The notes under the pieces: generated by a model
Seen by the model: the letters and a program-made list of their open reading frames with translations, nothing else
What the model was told of the DNA's origin: nothing
The model's database searches: none
Made by a program: the position numbers and the translations under genes
Shown: positions 24,821 through 34,921 of the stretch, one piece after another
Layout of the letters: every line of letters begins with the position of its first letter
Position numbering within the stretch: the first letter of the stretch is position 1
Source: an uncultured Eubacterium sp.
GTDB taxonomy: Bacteria; Bacillota; Clostridia; Lachnospirales; Lachnospiraceae
Direction: 5' to 3'
Assembly (NCBI GenBank): GCA_910583555.1
Contig: CAJTXO010000002.1
Location: 33,006 to 97,005, forward strand
Length of the DNA stretch: 64,000 nucleotides

Positions 24821-27800
24821 ATGAAGATGATGGGAAAGCAAAGAAAAAAAATTAAATTCAGATATTTGGCACTCCTTTTTGCCATCGTGGTTGGTGTGGT
24901 GTTTGGGTATCTGGGGGATCAGACTGAGGCGGCGGAGGATCTGTACATTTCGTGTGATGGATATGAACTGGATCCAACGACACCGTATCAGATGAAAAAT
25001 AAATCGGTAACGCTCATTTTGGGATCGCAGGATTCCCCGATCTACGCGGACAGTGACAAATATGAAGTAGTCTGGTCGATCGAGAGTGGAAATGATATCG
25101 CGAAGATCGAGAAATCCCAGACGAGCCAGATTTATGGTAATGTGACAGCGACAGCACCCGGTGAGGTGACGGTGCTCGTTACGGTCTTTAACAAGATCGG
25201 GGATGTGATCGGTACGACAGTAGGTAGTGTTACCTGCCGGATCCAGGTCGTTTTCGGTATTGATACATCGACAAATGATAATGTTTTTAAGTACCCGTAC
25301 GACGATTCTACGGACAAGGCGATGTTTTTCCATACGGACAGTAAGCCGCAGCAGCTGACATTGAACTATGGAGATTCGAAAAACGCGCAGTGGACGTCGG
25401 CAAATAGCGAAGTGGCTGAAATTTCCGAAACAGGTCTTGTGACGCCGAAGGGCGCCGGTACGACGAAGATCACGGCGACTTACACGCCGCCGGACAGTCC
25501 GCAGACATCTTACACGGCGGTGATCGATGTCTACGTGTATCCGAGTATCAATAATGAAAACGCTAATTTCCAGCAGAACGCGAAATTCGGACTGGATACC
25601 GGGGAAACGATTTATACGGATACCAATTTTGAAAATGGCTATGAAGCCATGCAGCGGAAGATGGCCTGGGTAATTAAAAAGGACGATGGAAATGGCGGCG
25701 AGTATACGGTGGCTGACTCGTTGGGTATGACTTCCGAGTTGATCAGCATAAATTCTGTTTCCAGCCGCGACAACCGGCTCGTGGTCGATGCGAAAGCCGG
25801 AAAGTATTATGTGTATTTCTATCCGAAAGATGCGTATGAGAGTGAGGCGAAACATATCAGTGACGAGGTATTCGCGCCGACTGTGCTGACACTGTCCGTT
25901 TACGCGAACTTCAATGACTATAAAGATACGATCGCCATTGGTGATACGCACTCGATCTCGGAGGACTTCAACCTGACGGAAGAGGAATTTGTTGAGTACT
26001 TTAACGTGACGCTGACATCGAATGCCGGAGCGGCGGCCAACTATGCGACGGAGAGCAGGGGCGTTATTACGGCAATCAGCAAAAATGAGGGTGTCACGAC
26101 AGTCGTGACGGCCAATGTTATTGTCAAGGATGCCTATAAGCATATCATCGCGGAACTTCTGAATCCGAACAAGGAAGGAGCCGATGAGCTGCAGTCGAGG
26201 ACGAAATTTGACGTAGAGATTACGATTGCCGATAAATTTGAACTAGACCGGACATACCTGACGATGGCGTCCGGGCAGGAGATTACCTTAAACGCGTATT
26301 TTAACCATGAAAATATCGCGGGTACGAATATTCAGTGGGAGACGAGCGATAAAGAATATGTGGAGGTAGATAATACCGGTAAAGTGACGGCGAAAAAAGT
26401 TACGAGTCAGGACGTCGTCATACGCGCGCTGTACTGGGTCGGCGGAACGTTGAAAGAGGCGACATGTGAAGTGAAAGTCGTTGCCACGGCGGATAACCTC
26501 GTGATTTCCCAGACGGAGGCGTCGATGAACGTGGGAGACAGCGTGGTACTGGATGTGACGTGTAATCCGGATGTGTCGTATCCGGGATACGACTGGTATG
26601 TTTCCGACCCGGAATGTTTGTCGATTTCGCTCACATCGGATACGAAGACGGCTACGATCACGGCGCTCGCCGTTCCGGCAGATGGAAAGACCGTAACCGT
26701 TACGGTGACGAATCCGACAAATAAAAAATCGCAGGTATGTGATGTGACGATCAATGCGCCGTATGAGTCGCTGGAGCTGACAGAGGACAGCGTGACGATG
26801 AAGTCCGGCGCGACACACCAGCTCCGGTATACGTATAAACCGGATAATGTAACACAGAAGACGTTGGTTTGGAAGTCGCTCGATACGAGTATCGTGACGG
26901 TGGACGAATACGGTACGCTGACAGCAGTTGCGCCGGGTATGACATATATCATGGTATCCCCGGAGTACAATCCGAATGGCGTATACGCCCAGTGCGGCGT
27001 GATCGTGCTGGCAGGCTGCGACCAGATGGAACTGTCAGAGACGCAGGTGACGATGAACACCGAAGAGCAGAGGATCATAAAAGTTACTTTGACTCCGAAA
27101 GGATGTACGACGACGCTGGATTGGAATGTGAGTGATGATTCTGTCGCCACAGTTACCTATGACGAAGAGACGAATCAGGCGACAATCGTCGGTAAAAAAG
27201 CAGGGCAGACGATCGTGTTCGTCAAGTCAGATGACGGCCCGGCCGCGCAGATTGATGTTACGGTCCTCCAGCCTTGTCTGGAACTTTCTTTCTCGCCGAA
27301 TACATATGAAATGAAAGCGGGGGAGACCTATACGCCGAATCTGGTGAAGACACCGGAGGATACGACTGATGAGATCACGTGGTCATCGTACAACACATCT
27401 ATTGCTACGGTCGATGATCAGGGTGTGATCACTGGTGTTAAGACCGGACTGACATTTATCCAGGCGACCTCGACCTCGGGACGGGTAGCGGTGATACAGA
27501 TTTCCGTAAAAGAGGGATTGACAGGTGTGACGCTGACGCCGGATAAAGCGGAGATCGAGGTGGATCAGACGCTGAACCTGACGCCGAATTTCACTCCTGC
27601 GGAAGCTTATGATAAATCGATGAACTGGACGGTATCCGACGGGTCAGTGGCAAAAATCGAGCCGGATGGCGAATCAAATGTTAAGGTAACGGGATTAAAA
27701 GGCGGTGTCGTATTAGTAAAAGGTGAGGCGAAAGACGGCGGATTTGTCGTGAGTTGTCTGGTAACCGTGCATGAGAAGGCGACATCCGTGACGGTGGACC

Positions 27801-28744
27801 CGACATTCCGGTTCTTGCAGAAGGGAAAATCTTTTACGATCAAGGCGACCGTCACTTCGGAGACGGCTACTGATAAGACCGTTCGCTGGTCAACTTCGAA
27901 AAAATCGGTGGCGACCGTAAATTCACGCGGTGTCGTGAAAGGAAAGAAAATCGGAACGGCTTATATTACAGCGACAGCCAAAGACGGTTCCGGCGCTTCG
28001 GCGACCTGTACAGTCAGGGTCATCCGGAGAGTGACGAAAGTGAAACTGAATAAATATACAGCGAAATTACTCGTGAGCAAGACGATGAAACTGAAAGCAA
28101 CCGTTCTTCCGAAAAACGCGACGGTAAAAGGAGTGGACTGGAGTTCCAGCGACAATTCCATCGCGACGGTAGATGCTTCGGGAAGGGTTTACGGCATGGC
28201 TCCAGGACTTGTTAAGATCCGTGCAAAGGCAAAAGATGGTTCCGGTAAATCAGCGGTTTGTCTTGTGACAGTATCCGATCCGATTCCGGCAACCGGTGTC
28301 GACGTGACGAACAACGATATCATCGTAGCGAAAGGAAGGCAGATCCAGTCAGGTATCCAGATCGCGCCGACAAACTCCACGGACAAGATTAAATTTTACT
28401 CTGACGACAGACGTGTGGCGAGGATCAATTCCCGCGGTAAGATTTATGCCAGAAAAGTTGGGCAGGCGACTGTTTACGGTGAAACATCCAATGGACAGAG
28501 AGGGTATGCGGATGTCCTTGTCGTGACGATGAACCGCAAGAAGTTGAAATTCCGCATGTATGACACGGAGACACTTCGTGTAGACGAGATCAGTAAGGGA
28601 GTGACATGGTACTCTAAGAATCCTCTTGTGGCATCAGTTGACCAGAGCGGTAAAGTGACCGGACGGCGCAGGGGAACGACGACGATTTACGCGAAAGTGC
28701 GCGGACTGCGTCTCTCATGTAAAGTAAGGGTACAAGGGCTGTAA
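24821..28744 (+). CDS. Large secreted protein of repeated Big_2 (Ig-like) domains
   Basis: A 1,307-residue protein with an N-terminal signal (KKIKFRYLALLFAIVVGVVFGYL) and about ten to twelve bacterial Ig-like group 2 domains. Repeating signatures are of the form W-S/T-S-x-x-x-x-I-A-T-V-D-x-x-G-x-V-T-G, for example TWSSYNTSIATVDDQGVITG and DWSSSDNSIATVDASGRVYG. The N-terminal third is more diverged. There is no LPxTG, S-layer homology or choline-binding anchor; the last repeats are strongly basic (KSVATVNSRGVVKGKKIG), which may hold it to wall polymers by charge. AAAGGG lies upstream of ATG 24821. Two strong promoters precede it and recN follows after 22 bases, so read-through into recN is likely. 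The function is probably structural or adhesive. Confidence 0.88.
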   Translation: MKMMGKQRKKIKFRYLALLFAIVVGVVFGYLGDQTEAAEDLYISCDGYELDPTTPYQMKNKSVTLILGSQDSPIYADSDKYEVVWSIESGNDIAKIEKSQTSQIYGNVTATAPGEVTVLVTVFNKIGDVIGTTVGSVTCRIQVVFGIDTSTNDNVFKYPYDDSTDKAMFFHTDSKPQQLTLNYGDSKNAQWTSANSEVAEISETGLVTPKGAGTTKITATYTPPDSPQTSYTAVIDVYVYPSINNENANFQQNAKFGLDTGETIYTDTNFENGYEAMQRKMAWVIKKDDGNGGEYTVADSLGMTSELISINSVSSRDNRLVVDAKAGKYYVYFYPKDAYESEAKHISDEVFAPTVLTLSVYANFNDYKDTIAIGDTHSISEDFNLTEEEFVEYFNVTLTSNAGAAANYATESRGVITAISKNEGVTTVVTANVIVKDAYKHIIAELLNPNKEGADELQSRTKFDVEITIADKFELDRTYLTMASGQEITLNAYFNHENIAGTNIQWETSDKEYVEVDNTGKVTAKKVTSQDVVIRALYWVGGTLKEATCEVKVVATADNLVISQTEASMNVGDSVVLDVTCNPDVSYPGYDWYVSDPECLSISLTSDTKTATITALAVPADGKTVTVTVTNPTNKKSQVCDVTINAPYESLELTEDSVTMKSGATHQLRYTYKPDNVTQKTLVWKSLDTSIVTVDEYGTLTAVAPGMTYIMVSPEYNPNGVYAQCGVIVLAGCDQMELSETQVTMNTEEQRIIKVTLTPKGCTTTLDWNVSDDSVATVTYDEETNQATIVGKKAGQTIVFVKSDDGPAAQIDVTVLQPCLELSFSPNTYEMKAGETYTPNLVKTPEDTTDEITWSSYNTSIATVDDQGVITGVKTGLTFIQATSTSGRVAVIQISVKEGLTGVTLTPDKAEIEVDQTLNLTPNFTPAEAYDKSMNWTVSDGSVAKIEPDGESNVKVTGLKGGVVLVKGEAKDGGFVVSCLVTVHEKATSVTVDPTFRFLQKGKSFTIKATVTSETATDKTVRWSTSKKSVATVNSRGVVKGKKIGTAYITATAKDGSGASATCTVRVIRRVTKVKLNKYTAKLLVSKTMKLKATVLPKNATVKGVDWSSSDNSIATVDASGRVYGMAPGLVKIRAKAKDGSGKSAVCLVTVSDPIPATGVDVTNNDIIVAKGRQIQSGIQIAPTNSTDKIKFYSDDRRVARINSRGKIYARKVGQATVYGETSNGQRGYADVLVVTMNRKKLKFRMYDTETLRVDEISKGVTWYSKNPLVASVDQSGKVTGRRRGTTTIYAKVRGLRLSCKVRVQGL

Positions 28745-28766
28745 CAATAGGGAGGAATTATATACT

Positions 28767-30440
28767 TTGTTAGTGAATTTGCATGTAAAAAACTTTGCCA
28801 TCATCGATGAGGTGGACATTGATTTTGGCAGGCACCTGAATATACTGACCGGGGAGACCGGTGCGGGAAAGTCGATCCTCGTCGGTTCGATCGGGATCGC
28901 GCTGGGAGCAAGGGTATCAAGTGAAATGATCGGCAAGCGCGGTGATCACGCGATGGTAGAACTCGTATTTCATATCGACGACGAGGCGACGATTGCCGCG
29001 CTGCACGAACTGGATGTTCTGCCGGAGGACGGGCAGATTGTCATTTCCCGTAAGATTACGGGAAACCGGAGTGTGAACAAGATCAATGGGGAAAGTGTGT
29101 CTGTCAGCACGATCCGCAGGATTTCGGCGCTTTGTCTGGATATTCACGGGCAGCATGAACACCAGTCGCTTTTGCACAAAGAATATCATTTGGAGGTCGT
29201 GGATCAGTTTGCCGGAGATGAGGCAGATGCCATCAAATCCAAAATAGCAGATGTATACGGAGAGTACACCAGTCTTGTCCGCGAGATGGAGCAGGAGGGG
29301 AGTACGGCAGAAGAGAGAGCGCGGGAACTCTCTTTTCTTGCCTATGAGAAAAAGGAGATCGAGGATGCGAAGCTGACGGAGGGCGAAGAGGAACTGCTCG
29401 AGGAGAGGGTACGAAAGATGTCGAATGCTTCTTCTATTGTAGAATCAGTCGGCAGGGTCTATGAGTATACCGGGGATACGATAAATGGCTGTGCGTCCGC
29501 GATCAGTCAGGCGCTCCGCCAGATGGGAAGTGTGGCTGATCTCGATGATCAATTGTCGGCCATGCAGACAGAACTGGTTGATATCGAAAATCTGCTCTCG
29601 GATTTTAACCGGGAAATTTCGGATTATATGGAAGACTTTACCTTTGACGAAGAGGAACTGAGACAGGCGGAGGAACGGCTGGATGTCATCCGGGGATGCC
29701 AGGCAAAGTATGGAAAGACTTACGCTGAGATCATGGCGTATCTGGCAGGGATCACGGAGAAAATTGACAGGTTTTCCGACTATGAGCAGTATATTGAAGA
29801 GCGCGAGAAGAGAAAGGCTGCTCTGGAGAAAGAACTGGACAAGCAGTGCAAAAAACTGACGAATATGAGGAAAAAGGCGGCGCGCAGTTTGGAAGGGGCC
29901 ATTACGTCAGCGCTGGCGGAGTTGAATTTTGATAAGGCGAGGTTTCATGTGAACATAGAACCGCTGGGCAAATATTGTGCCAAAGGCGCGGATGCCGTGG
30001 AGTTTTTAGTGGCTACCAATCCGGGCACCGATTTATATCCGCTCAGCAAAGTGGCTTCCGGCGGGGAACTCTCGCGTATCATGCTGGCGATCAAGACGGT
30101 TTTTGCCGATACCGATCATATCGAGACGCTGATCTTTGATGAGATCGACGTGGGGATCAGCGGCCGGACGGCGCAAAAAGTGTCAGAAAAAATGTCGCTC
30201 CTCGGCCGGACGCATCAGGTGATCTGCATTACCCACCTGCCGCAGATCGCAGCGATGGCTGACACTCATTTTGTCATTGAAAAAGTGACTTCAGATGAGG
30301 AGACGCGGACGGAGATCCGAGCTCTTTCCGTGAACGAGTCGGAAGAAGAACTGGCGCGGATGCTCGGAGGCGCGGAGATCACGGATGCCGTACTTGCCAA
30401 CGCGCGGGAAATGAAAGCGCTGGCAAAACAATATTCATAA
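28767..30440 (+). CDS. recN: DNA repair protein RecN
   Basis: SMC-like ATPase acting early in double-strand break repair. 557 residues, normal length. The start is TTG 28767, nine bases after GGGAGGA, which gives the usual LVNLHVKNFAIIDEVDIDFG beginning; no ATG is available nearby. Walker A GETGAGKSIL is at about 30-39. The coiled coil runs about 150-370, and the C-terminal lobe has SGGELSRIMLAIK, then Walker B TLIFDEIDVGISGRTAQ, and ITHLPQIAAMADTHF. It precedes spoIVB, which is the common clostridial order. Confidence 0.97.
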   Translation: MLVNLHVKNFAIIDEVDIDFGRHLNILTGETGAGKSILVGSIGIALGARVSSEMIGKRGDHAMVELVFHIDDEATIAALHELDVLPEDGQIVISRKITGNRSVNKINGESVSVSTIRRISALCLDIHGQHEHQSLLHKEYHLEVVDQFAGDEADAIKSKIADVYGEYTSLVREMEQEGSTAEERARELSFLAYEKKEIEDAKLTEGEEELLEERVRKMSNASSIVESVGRVYEYTGDTINGCASAISQALRQMGSVADLDDQLSAMQTELVDIENLLSDFNREISDYMEDFTFDEEELRQAEERLDVIRGCQAKYGKTYAEIMAYLAGITEKIDRFSDYEQYIEEREKRKAALEKELDKQCKKLTNMRKKAARSLEGAITSALAELNFDKARFHVNIEPLGKYCAKGADAVEFLVATNPGTDLYPLSKVASGGELSRIMLAIKTVFADTDHIETLIFDEIDVGISGRTAQKVSEKMSLLGRTHQVICITHLPQIAAMADTHFVIEKVTSDEETRTEIRALSVNESEEELARMLGGAEITDAVLANAREMKALAKQYS

Positions 30441-30567
30441 CATTCATAAATAATGCTTTTTATGGTAATACTTCATATATGCGAAGCCGGTGCAGGGGTT
30501 GTTGTGCCCTGTGCACGTTACACAGGCTTTACAGCAAGCGAGAAAAATGTTAGAAATGAGGATTACC

Positions 30568-31824
30568 ATGAAAAGATATTACCGGATTTCACTGGTGGCA
30601 CTTCTGGCCATCGATTTATTTTTCATCGGCCTGGTAACGGTCCGTTCGGTGTCTGACCAAATTCCCGATACGATGTGGACATATGTGGGCAGGGAGGAAA
30701 CGCTGTTTACGAACCTCCCCGCAAAAGCGGCGACGAGATCTCCAAACGATGATCAGGGCGCGGAAACGGTGGAGGCACTGAATCTGACCGGTGGCTCCGG
30801 GCAGGCAACGCTGACATCACAGGCGATGGGAAATTACAGCGTCGATGTCAAACTTTTTGGAATCTTTCCGCTGAAAACAGTTGATGTCAAGGTTGTGGAT
30901 CCGATGACTCTCGCGCCTTCGGGGGAGCCAATCGGAATCTATGTGGAGACGAACGGCCTTCTCGTACTGGCGACTACAAGCGTAGAAGGAAAGGACGGTC
31001 TGGTTTATGAGCCGGCGTCAAACATTGTAAAGAGCGGGGATTACATTTTAAAGATCAATAAAAAACCGGTTAAGACGATCAAAGAATTTAACGCCGCTAT
31101 CCAAAAGACGGAGGGAAAAAAGACCGTTGTGCGGCTGCGGAGGAACGGAACGGAGACTGATGTGTCCATGAAAGCCATTTTGGCCAAAGATGGCACTTAC
31201 AAAATGGGAATGTGGGTGAGGGAGGATACCCAGGGGATCGGCACGATGACTTACATCACGAAGAACGGCGGTTTTGGGGCGTTAGGACATGGCATAACGG
31301 ACGCCGACACCGGGACGCTCATGAATCTGAGCGGCGGTGAACTCTATCATACGGAGATCCTAGACATTATCAAAGGGGAGAAGGGGGCGCCGGGCGAACT
31401 CGAAGGCTATATCAATATGGTAGCCGATAACTGCATCGGCATGATCGAGAAAAATACGGGACTCGGCATATTCGGCACCCTTTCGGAAGACGCGGATTTC
31501 CTGAAAAACAAAGATTTTCTCCCGGTAGGATTTAAACAGGAAATCAAAAAGGGAGAAGCATTTATTTATTCCAACATCGAGGGGAAAACAGAAAAATACG
31601 CGATCAATATAGAAGAGATCAAGATGAGCAGCACGGATAACAGAGGCATGGTCATCCGCGTGACGGACGAAAAACTCCTTTCCCTGACGGGCGGGATCGT
31701 CCAGGGGATGAGCGGCAGCCCGATCGTGCAGGATGGGAAGCTGATCGGGGCGGTGACGCACGTGCTGGTCGATGATCCGACGAGAGGGTACGGGGCGTTT
31801 GTTGAAAATATGTTATCGCAGTGA
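30568..31824 (+). CDS. spoIVB: SpoIVB serine peptidase (stage IV sporulation)
   Basis: Forespore-secreted protease that triggers pro-sigma-K processing by cleaving SpoIVFA. 418 residues. A signal/anchor segment at about 7-27 (ISLVALLAIDLFFIGLVTV) is followed by a PDZ domain near 140-215 (GLVYEPASNIVKSGDYILKIN). The S55 peptidase domain has a histidine in GALGHGITDADTG and catalytic Ser384 in QGMSGSPIVQDGKLIGAVTHV. ATG 30568 has GAGG six bases before; the frame is open from 30490 but those residues lack support. I could not identify a convincing sigma-F/G promoter in the 127-base gap after recN. spo0A, its usual next neighbour, is 7 kb away here. Confidence 0.96.
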   Translation: MKRYYRISLVALLAIDLFFIGLVTVRSVSDQIPDTMWTYVGREETLFTNLPAKAATRSPNDDQGAETVEALNLTGGSGQATLTSQAMGNYSVDVKLFGIFPLKTVDVKVVDPMTLAPSGEPIGIYVETNGLLVLATTSVEGKDGLVYEPASNIVKSGDYILKINKKPVKTIKEFNAAIQKTEGKKTVVRLRRNGTETDVSMKAILAKDGTYKMGMWVREDTQGIGTMTYITKNGGFGALGHGITDADTGTLMNLSGGELYHTEILDIIKGEKGAPGELEGYINMVADNCIGMIEKNTGLGIFGTLSEDADFLKNKDFLPVGFKQEIKKGEAFIYSNIEGKTEKYAINIEEIKMSSTDNRGMVIRVTDEKLLSLTGGIVQGMSGSPIVQDGKLIGAVTHVLVDDPTRGYGAFVENMLSQ

Positions 31825-31891
31825 GCCAGGGGAAGTTTACCCGGGGATGGCTCAAAGTATTCCACAGCTGTCTGAAAATATAAGTTCGTAC

Positions 31892-31931
31892 AAAAATTTC
31901 CGTCCTGTCTTGACAGGGGCGGAATTTTTTT
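31892..31931 (+). terminator. Terminator after spoIVB
   Basis: Long stem AAATTTCCGTCCTGTC (from 31894) against GACAGGGGCGGAATTT, with wobbles, 2-base loop and TTTTTTT. It closes the recN-spoIVB unit. Confidence 0.92.
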
Positions 31932-32000
31932 GTTAAATAAATGAAGAAGAATAACAGGCGTGTTCAAAAAAGAGGTGTTAAGAAATTTGTAAGATTCCCA

Positions 32001-32030
32001 TTGACTTTTTGGACAGATTTATCCTGTAAA
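32001..32030 (+). promoter_or_regulatory. Promoter of the two-component operon
   Basis: TTGACT (32001-32006), 18-base spacer, TGTAAA (32025-32030), 57 bases before the response-regulator ATG. The weak -10 would suit an activated or autoregulated promoter. Confidence 0.5.
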
Positions 32031-32086
32031 CTGGTCTTGCGATAGAGATATTGCTTTGTATTTGGAAATGAGGAGGTAGATCTGAC

Positions 32087-32791
32087 ATGGAACCATCAAA
32101 GATTTTGGTTGTCGATGATGACCGGGAAATCGTGACAGCGATCACAAAAAATCTGGAAGCGGAAGGATATGCTGTCTTTCAGGCGTATGACGGACTGCAG
32201 GCGTTGGAGCTAATGACGCGTGAAACGATACACCTTGTACTTTTGGACATCATGATGCCGAATCTGGACGGACTGTCTGCTACGATGAAGATCCGGGAGA
32301 AGAAAAATATCCCGATCATCCTTCTGTCTGCAAAATCGGAAGACAGTGATAAAGTCCTCGGGTTGACAATGGGTGCGGATGATTACATGACCAAACCTTT
32401 TTCACCGGCAGAACTGGTGGCGCGCGTCAGATCTCAGCTCCGCAGGTATATGCAGCTCGGTGATTACAGCGGGAGCCAGAATGTGGAACAGATCGTCGTT
32501 GGAGGACTTATGCTCGATCTGGGATCAAAGCTTTTGTACGTGGACGGAGACCCTGTAAAGCTGACTGCAACCGAATACAAAATTTTGAAACTGTTGATGG
32601 AGAATCCCGGCAGGGTGTACTCGGCGGAGGAAATATATGAGCGCGTGTGGGAAGAGGACTCGTATTCCGTAGAAAATACGGTTATGGTCCATATCCGCAG
32701 GATCCGCGAGAAGATCGAGATCAACCCCCGGGAGCCGGAATATTTAAAGGTGGTGTGGGGAATTGGTTACAAAATGGAAAAACATAAGTGA
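32087..32791 (+). CDS. OmpR/PhoB-family response regulator (VanR-like)
   Basis: A 234-residue transcription factor. The receiver domain (1-120) has acidic residues DDD near 10-12, the phospho-acceptor in LVLLDIMMPNLDG, and the switch KPFSPAELVARV. The winged-helix domain (135-230) has LTATEYKILKLLMENPGRVYSAEEIYERVWEE and ENTVMVHIRRIREKIE. It is the partner of the overlapping histidine kinase gene. GAGGAGG lies about ten bases before the ATG. The regulon is unknown, but the kinase resembles envelope-stress or antibiotic sensors and the next genes include DNA repair and wall-active enzymes. Confidence 0.93.
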   Translation: MEPSKILVVDDDREIVTAITKNLEAEGYAVFQAYDGLQALELMTRETIHLVLLDIMMPNLDGLSATMKIREKKNIPIILLSAKSEDSDKVLGLTMGADDYMTKPFSPAELVARVRSQLRRYMQLGDYSGSQNVEQIVVGGLMLDLGSKLLYVDGDPVKLTATEYKILKLLMENPGRVYSAEEIYERVWEEDSYSVENTVMVHIRRIREKIEINPREPEYLKVVWGIGYKMEKHK

Positions 32792-34895
32792 AAAATGGTG
32801 TGGGGAAAGGCGGAACCGCTTGCTGTTGTGGGCAGCCGTATTCTTTTCACTGATCCTGTTTTTTTGGAGTTTGGGTTTTGCCGCGAGCGGAGACGAGGGG
32901 TTACGTTCGTTTACTTATTTGAATAACGATTCTTATCTCTGTTCAGAGTATCATGACAAACAGGTCAGGGAGGCGTTCCGGGAGGTTGAGGAAAAGTGCC
33001 TGGGCGGTGATTCACTTGACTTTTTGAATTTTCAGGGTATTTATGAATTTCGTCTGGTGGGTCAATCGAGGTTGAACCAAAACAATATTCCAGAAAAAGC
33101 GTATGAGGATTATATCAGTAAACTGTGGGAAAGCGTATTGGATGAAACGAAAGCAGACACGAAGAGTAATGCGCCGGATAATCTGATCTACGGGATTCGA
33201 CAAGATGAGGCGCTTTGGTATTTCAAAGAAAATGTGCCTTGTTATTACCGATGGGATGGAGAGAGTTACGATGTGCACGGGAATGAGATGACGACAACAG
33301 ATCTGTCTGATTACATCGGTCTGTTGGGAGCCGACGAGCGTATCACGATCGGATTTACAGAGCAGATGCTAGAGCAGGGAGAGCAGACGTTCAGCAAAAT
33401 CCGTACCCAGGTTTATGCCGGGTGCGTGGGAATGCTGATCGGTATCGGTATCCTTTTGGTTGCGCTGCTGATACTCATTCCGGATGTGTACCAGAACAGG
33501 CGGGGGCGGCGGTATTATGACATTCTCGTACTGGCTGCGCTCTATGTGATCTGCGTGCTTCCGGAACTGGTACAGGGGTTGATCCAGCCAGATTACTATT
33601 CCTGGACGATGAGCGAGTTTGAAATCTTGAAAGAACTCTTTCCGGGCGTATACTTTGTGGCGGTGGGGTCTGTTGTATTATTGTTTTCGGCAGTTCATCT
33701 GGCCTGTCTGGGAGTAGGACTCGGGAGAGCGGGAAAAGGAAAGTTTTTAGCTATATTCAAAGGGGATTATGGTTTTATTGGCCGGATTATTGTAAATGGG
33801 AAGCGCAAGATAACGGGAGAGGCGTATGTGAAGTATGGGATCATGGAATGTAACAGGAAAAGGCTTCGTTTTACCCAGATCCTGTCAGGACTCATTATCT
33901 TCTTTGCCGGGGTGAGTGTATTCAGTTGGGATTGCAGGGCTTTTGGAGGATGGTGGTGGCTGCTCGATCTGCTATTTTTCGGCGTATTGATCGGTGTGGT
34001 GGTGTATTTGTATCGCTCAGGGACGAAAAGGATCCGTTCCGCATATGATCAGCTGTCGGAGCGGATTGACCAGATTTGTGAAGGCAGTTCCGAGGCGGCG
34101 CTGGAAGCGGCGCAGGGGCCGTCCGAATTTTTCCTGTTCGAAGATGAACTGGGAAAATTGTCCAAGCTCGAACGCCAGATGAAGGAAAACATCCAAAAGC
34201 AGGTGCAGGCGGAGCGGATGAAAATGGATCTGATCACGAACGTGTCACACGACCTGAAGACGCCGCTCACGTCACTGATCAGTTATATCGATCTCTTATC
34301 AAAGGAAGATTTGCCGCCGGCGGCCGCTGATTATATCAAAGTGCTGGAGAGAAAATCCGAACAGCTGCGGAAAATGGTGGCGGATGTATTTGACCTCGCG
34401 AAAGCGTCGAGTGGGAATCTCGAAGTGAAGAGGGAGCGGGTGGAACTGAACCGGCTTTTGGTCCAGACGCTTGCCGATATGGAGCGGGAGATCGAGAGTG
34501 CACCGGTCAAGGTCGTCAGGCAGCTGCCGGACACGATCGCGGTGCTCGAAAGCGATGGAGATAAGCTGTACCGGGTGTTTCAGAATATTTTCCAGAATGC
34601 CCTCAAGTACTCGATGCGGGGGACGCGGGTTTTTGTAATGCTGACGGTTGAAAATCGGAAAGCAGTCCTTTGTGTGAAAAATGTAGCTGGTTATGAGATG
34701 GATTTTACGGCAGAAGAAGTCATGGGAAGATTCTTTCGCGGCGATAAGAACAGGAGTACGGAAGGGAGCGGGCTGGGATTGGCGATCGCCAAAGAATTCA
34801 GCGAGTGCTGCGGCGGGGCGCTATCGGTAGATATTTCCGGCGATGTATTTTGCGTGGAGACCCGGTTTGACTGCTGTGATGTTATCGATTTATAA
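32763..34895 (+). CDS. Sensor histidine kinase with six transmembrane segments
   Basis: A 710-residue kinase. TM1 is at about 20-41, followed by an extracellular domain of about 175 residues. Five more hydrophobic segments lie at about 220-240, 255-275, 296-325, 370-390 and 395-412. No obvious HAMP; a helical linker leads to HisKA (VSHDLKTPLTSLISYIDLL, phospho-His496) and an HATPase with NALKYSMRGTRV and GSGLGLAIAKEF. The only in-frame start I see is TTG 32763, which overlaps the regulator gene by 29 bases; AAAGGTGG lies nine bases before it, and the overlap suggests translational coupling. The membrane plan of one sensor loop plus a multi-helix block is unlike simple VanS kinases. Confidence 0.9.
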   Translation: MVTKWKNISEKWCGERRNRLLLWAAVFFSLILFFWSLGFAASGDEGLRSFTYLNNDSYLCSEYHDKQVREAFREVEEKCLGGDSLDFLNFQGIYEFRLVGQSRLNQNNIPEKAYEDYISKLWESVLDETKADTKSNAPDNLIYGIRQDEALWYFKENVPCYYRWDGESYDVHGNEMTTTDLSDYIGLLGADERITIGFTEQMLEQGEQTFSKIRTQVYAGCVGMLIGIGILLVALLILIPDVYQNRRGRRYYDILVLAALYVICVLPELVQGLIQPDYYSWTMSEFEILKELFPGVYFVAVGSVVLLFSAVHLACLGVGLGRAGKGKFLAIFKGDYGFIGRIIVNGKRKITGEAYVKYGIMECNRKRLRFTQILSGLIIFFAGVSVFSWDCRAFGGWWWLLDLLFFGVLIGVVVYLYRSGTKRIRSAYDQLSERIDQICEGSSEAALEAAQGPSEFFLFEDELGKLSKLERQMKENIQKQVQAERMKMDLITNVSHDLKTPLTSLISYIDLLSKEDLPPAAADYIKVLERKSEQLRKMVADVFDLAKASSGNLEVKRERVELNRLLVQTLADMEREIESAPVKVVRQLPDTIAVLESDGDKLYRVFQNIFQNALKYSMRGTRVFVMLTVENRKAVLCVKNVAGYEMDFTAEEVMGRFFRGDKNRSTEGSGLGLAIAKEFSECCGGALSVDISGDVFCVETRFDCCDVIDL

Positions 34896-34921
34896 AGGAA
34901 ATAGAGAGGAAGAACGATGGA

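Noticed and set aside
24686..26143. A 485-codon minus-strand frame opposite the Big_2 gene
   Set aside because: Arg/His/Ile-rich mirror of the coding strand, crossing the two strong promoters; no recognisable motif.
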